Source: RUG695 sp050943135 (lineage in GTDB: Bacteria; Planctomycetota; Planctomycetia; Pirellulales; Thermoguttaceae). From it: a DNA stretch of 64,000 nt. Position numbers and translations under genes: made by a program. The DNA is taken from assembly GCA_050943135.1 (NCBI GenBank), contig JBMNOP010000003.1, positions 62,001-126,000 of the forward strand. The letters are read 5' to 3'. The notes beneath the pieces are model-generated. The model worked only from the letters and a program-made list of their open reading frames with translations. It searched no databases and was not told the origin of the DNA. Each line of letters begins with the position of its first letter. The first letter of the stretch is position 1. Of this stretch, positions 62,091 to 64,000 are shown in pieces.

Positions 62091-64000
62091 ATGAAAAACC
62101 AAGAAGATTCTCTTTTTGCCAGAATAATCTTGATCATTTTTTTTCTGGCGCTGGCTCTGGGGGGGTATCTCTTCTCAGGTTCGAAATTCACGTCGCTCAT
62201 CACTTCGATCGGGCCGTTAAACGTGATGAATTTATCCGGCACCTTTCGGACCTACATGATCATCCAGTTTATCGCGCTGGTTCTCTCTCTCATTTTGTTT
62301 TTCAAGCTCTGCATTGATCTCTTTCCTCGGAAACGTGTTGGGTCCGTCACCAATAAGGAAAGTTTGTGGAGCTTTGTTCGACGATGTCTCGGCTTTCTGA
62401 GCATCGGAGGCGCGATACTCCACATTTCGTGGTTTTTCCTCTGTTTTTTCCGTCATTTTTCCAATCTCTTCGGAAAAAATCCGGAAGAGTATCTTTCCTC
62501 ACGAAAATCGCAGCGTGAAGAGGAGAATCATCTTCCAAAAGAACCTCTTTTCAATCGTGTCGGAAAATTCATTTCGCTCGCCAAGGGAGAATACAAAAAT
62601 TCTTTGCAAAGGTCGTCTACCCCCTTTTTAAAAGGAATGCTCTCCCTCTTGTATTGGGCGCTTCTCTCGCTCCTTCTTGTGGCCATGATTCGCTGGCAAG
62701 CCGGATCCGACGGCTGTGAATATTGTTGGAAAGGTGACACTCAGGTCCAAAAAGAAACCGAGGCCAAAATCATCGGATATCCGATCCGTCGTTATGTAGA
62801 GATTCCCGGCAAGGCCGAATTCGAATATCTTAACGAAATGACCCAAAGAGTAAAAATCTCGCTGGGCCAGGTCCGATATCACGAAAACCCGGATGAGATG
62901 AATCGTCTTTCCGAGCAGTACGAAGCATCGAAGACATGCTGGCGACGGTTCGTTCTGGGGCTACTCCTTTTTTATGCGGTTTTTTTGCGAGTCATTCTTG
63001 CCGGATGTTACTGGCTCGTTTACATACTTTCTCCCCGGCGTCCGTCGGCCGGATTCGATCGTGCTCGTTCCGATCTCGGGAAGGGGAAGGGGAAGAAACC
63101 GAATATTTCCATTTCGGATTTTCCTCTGAATCCTCCGGTTTCAGACAGAATGCCTGATCTTTTGCTGGTCTTCGGTTGCGGTATGGAGCTCTCTCCGGAA
63201 GATTTGAAAGCCCTTTTGAAAACGAAACCGGCAGTTTCCAAGTTCTACGGGAATGTCGTTCAGCGAGGAGAGGATGTTTCGAATCCTTCGGATCCGCTAA
63301 CCGACGAATTCGCCGAATTTCTTGCACGAGATGCTTTGGTCGTCTCGAACATGGTTGTTTTCATTGATTTATGCCGCCTTCCGACGAGCGATTTCCTCGG
63401 AGAAATCTTTTATAAGATCTTGGAGAAAACCCCCCAGGTCGGAAAATGTTGGATTGTCCTCTCGAATGGCGAGGGACTTCGGCGCTCTTCGGCCGATCTC
63501 AAAGCCGTGGAACAGCGGGTGACTGACTGGAAAGAGCACCTTACGGACCTTCAAAACCAGATCCGAAAGCGATCGGAGCGATTCGCTTCCTTGGAGTTGG
63601 TTCCGATTGACTGGTACGACAGTCAAAAGCGGACCCTTCGTTCCGACGCCAAGTTTGTTTCCGTTTTCCGCAGCGAGCTTGACGAGTATTTCATCAAGGA
63701 TGAAACCGATCCTTCGTTTTTGTACGCACCCCTCTTTAACGAATCGAAAAAGATCATCCTCAAGATCTTTGAGGATTACCGAACCCGGCGAGAGAATGTT
63801 CCTTTCGATCAGGAAGATCGAAGAGCCTTACTTCGAGAACTCTTTCGAGAAAACGTTAGGGCAGGGGAGTCAAGTCTTGATTCCCTCTATCGCACCGGAA
63901 CATCGGTTGTCCAAGATACGTCCGAGATGCTTCGGCTTGCCGTGGCGGTGAAAAACGGGATTGGCAAGGCTTTCGGAAAAGTGGAGAGAACGGTGGAGCA
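62091..64000 (+). CDS. Membrane protein of unknown function (3' truncated)
   Basis: The frame is open from ATG 62091 to the window edge, so at least 636 residues. The N-terminal 320 residues contain four to five TM helices (FARIILIIFFLALALGGYLF; YMIIQFIALVLSLILFFKL; CLGFLSIGGAILHISWFFL; LYWALLSLLLVAMIRW; VLGLLLFYAVFLRVILAG), with a soluble loop between. The C-terminal cytosolic half (about 360-636) has LLLVFGCGMELSPEDLKALL and ALVVSNMVVFIDLCRLP, like DUF2868 proteins that sit next to a small GTPase. That assignment is tentative. A purine-rich site (GCGGGAG) precedes the start. Confidence 0.7.
   Translation, partial: MKNQEDSLFARIILIIFFLALALGGYLFSGSKFTSLITSIGPLNVMNLSGTFRTYMIIQFIALVLSLILFFKLCIDLFPRKRVGSVTNKESLWSFVRRCLGFLSIGGAILHISWFFLCFFRHFSNLFGKNPEEYLSSRKSQREEENHLPKEPLFNRVGKFISLAKGEYKNSLQRSSTPFLKGMLSLLYWALLSLLLVAMIRWQAGSDGCEYCWKGDTQVQKETEAKIIGYPIRRYVEIPGKAEFEYLNEMTQRVKISLGQVRYHENPDEMNRLSEQYEASKTCWRRFVLGLLLFYAVFLRVILAGCYWLVYILSPRRPSAGFDRARSDLGKGKGKKPNISISDFPLNPPVSDRMPDLLLVFGCGMELSPEDLKALLKTKPAVSKFYGNVVQRGEDVSNPSDPLTDEFAEFLARDALVVSNMVVFIDLCRLPTSDFLGEIFYKILEKTPQVGKCWIVLSNGEGLRRSSADLKAVEQRVTDWKEHLTDLQNQIRKRSERFASLELVPIDWYDSQKRTLRSDAKFVSVFRSELDEYFIKDETDPSFLYAPLFNESKKIILKIFEDYRTRRENVPFDQEDRRALLRELFRENVRAGESSLDSLYRTGTSVVQDTSEMLRLAVAVKNGIGKAFGKVERTVE

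Overview
The window is a gene-dense piece of a bacterial chromosome with about 43 protein genes and no recognisable rRNA, complete tRNA, CRISPR array or insertion sequence. Several traits point to an anaerobic member of the Planctomycetota, perhaps a gut-type Pirellulales lineage. These are a Rho factor with a long Arg/Asn/Gly/Tyr-rich N-terminal extension, a lipoprotein relative of the flagellar P-ring protein FlgI, an exported isoaspartyl methyltransferase-like protein, Tat- or Sec-exported Gfo/Idh/MocA, DUF4838 and sialate esterase proteins, and cysteine-rich proteins typical of that group. The metabolic genes (NfnAB, indolepyruvate:ferredoxin oxidoreductase, flavodiiron protein, PPi-type phosphofructokinase, NapH/G-like iron-sulfur protein) fit a ferredoxin-based anaerobe. 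The lineage is inference from gene content; related phyla such as Verrucomicrobiota or Lentisphaerota cannot be excluded.

Layout. 1-8 kb (+ strand): the end of one gene, a zinc-ribbon membrane protein with an apparent frameshift, an exported TPR protein, nfnA-nfnB, alanine dehydrogenase and a metallophosphoesterase. 8-17.4 kb (- strand): FHA protein and methyltransferase; rho with a URO-D-like gene; dnaG with rpoD. 17.6-32.9 kb (+): larC / membrane protein / uppP with overlapping stop and start codons, then a FlgI-like lipoprotein, smc, a Cys-containing protein, a LolA-like lipoprotein, ribD, a SpoA (FliM/FliN C-terminal) protein and a large exported protein. 33.3-36 kb (-): transglutaminase-like and HEAT-repeat exported proteins. 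36.2-49.7 kb (+): alpha/beta hydrolase, folE, a 1012-residue FAD/Fe-S oxidoreductase, a DUF4838 glycosidase-like protein, a NifU-like plus GGGtGRT pair, sialate O-acetylesterase, a Gfo/Idh/MocA oxidoreductase and hisF. 49.8-64 kb (+): iorA-iorB, fprA, then a compact run: a SelA-like protein without the PLP lysine, two small exported proteins, PPi-PFK, DUF362, a NapH/NapG-like fusion, a SIS-HAD fusion and a membrane protein cut by the window end.

How the genes fit together. NfnAB links NADH, NADPH and ferredoxin; IorAB makes reduced ferredoxin from aryl-pyruvates; FprA removes O2 or NO; the DUF362/NapHG-like pair probably moves electrons at the membrane. The exported glycan-active proteins suggest growth on host or plant glycans. 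The least explained parts are the SelA-like operon, the GGGtGRT pair, the DUF362/Fe-S fusion pair, and the isolated flagellar-type domains (FlgI, SpoA), which occur with no other flagellar gene in the window. Two genes have an apparent reading-frame break (near 434-470 and at 33511-33518). Several leaders (TPR gene, dnaG, rho, folE) contain secondary structure or are long enough to be regulatory.
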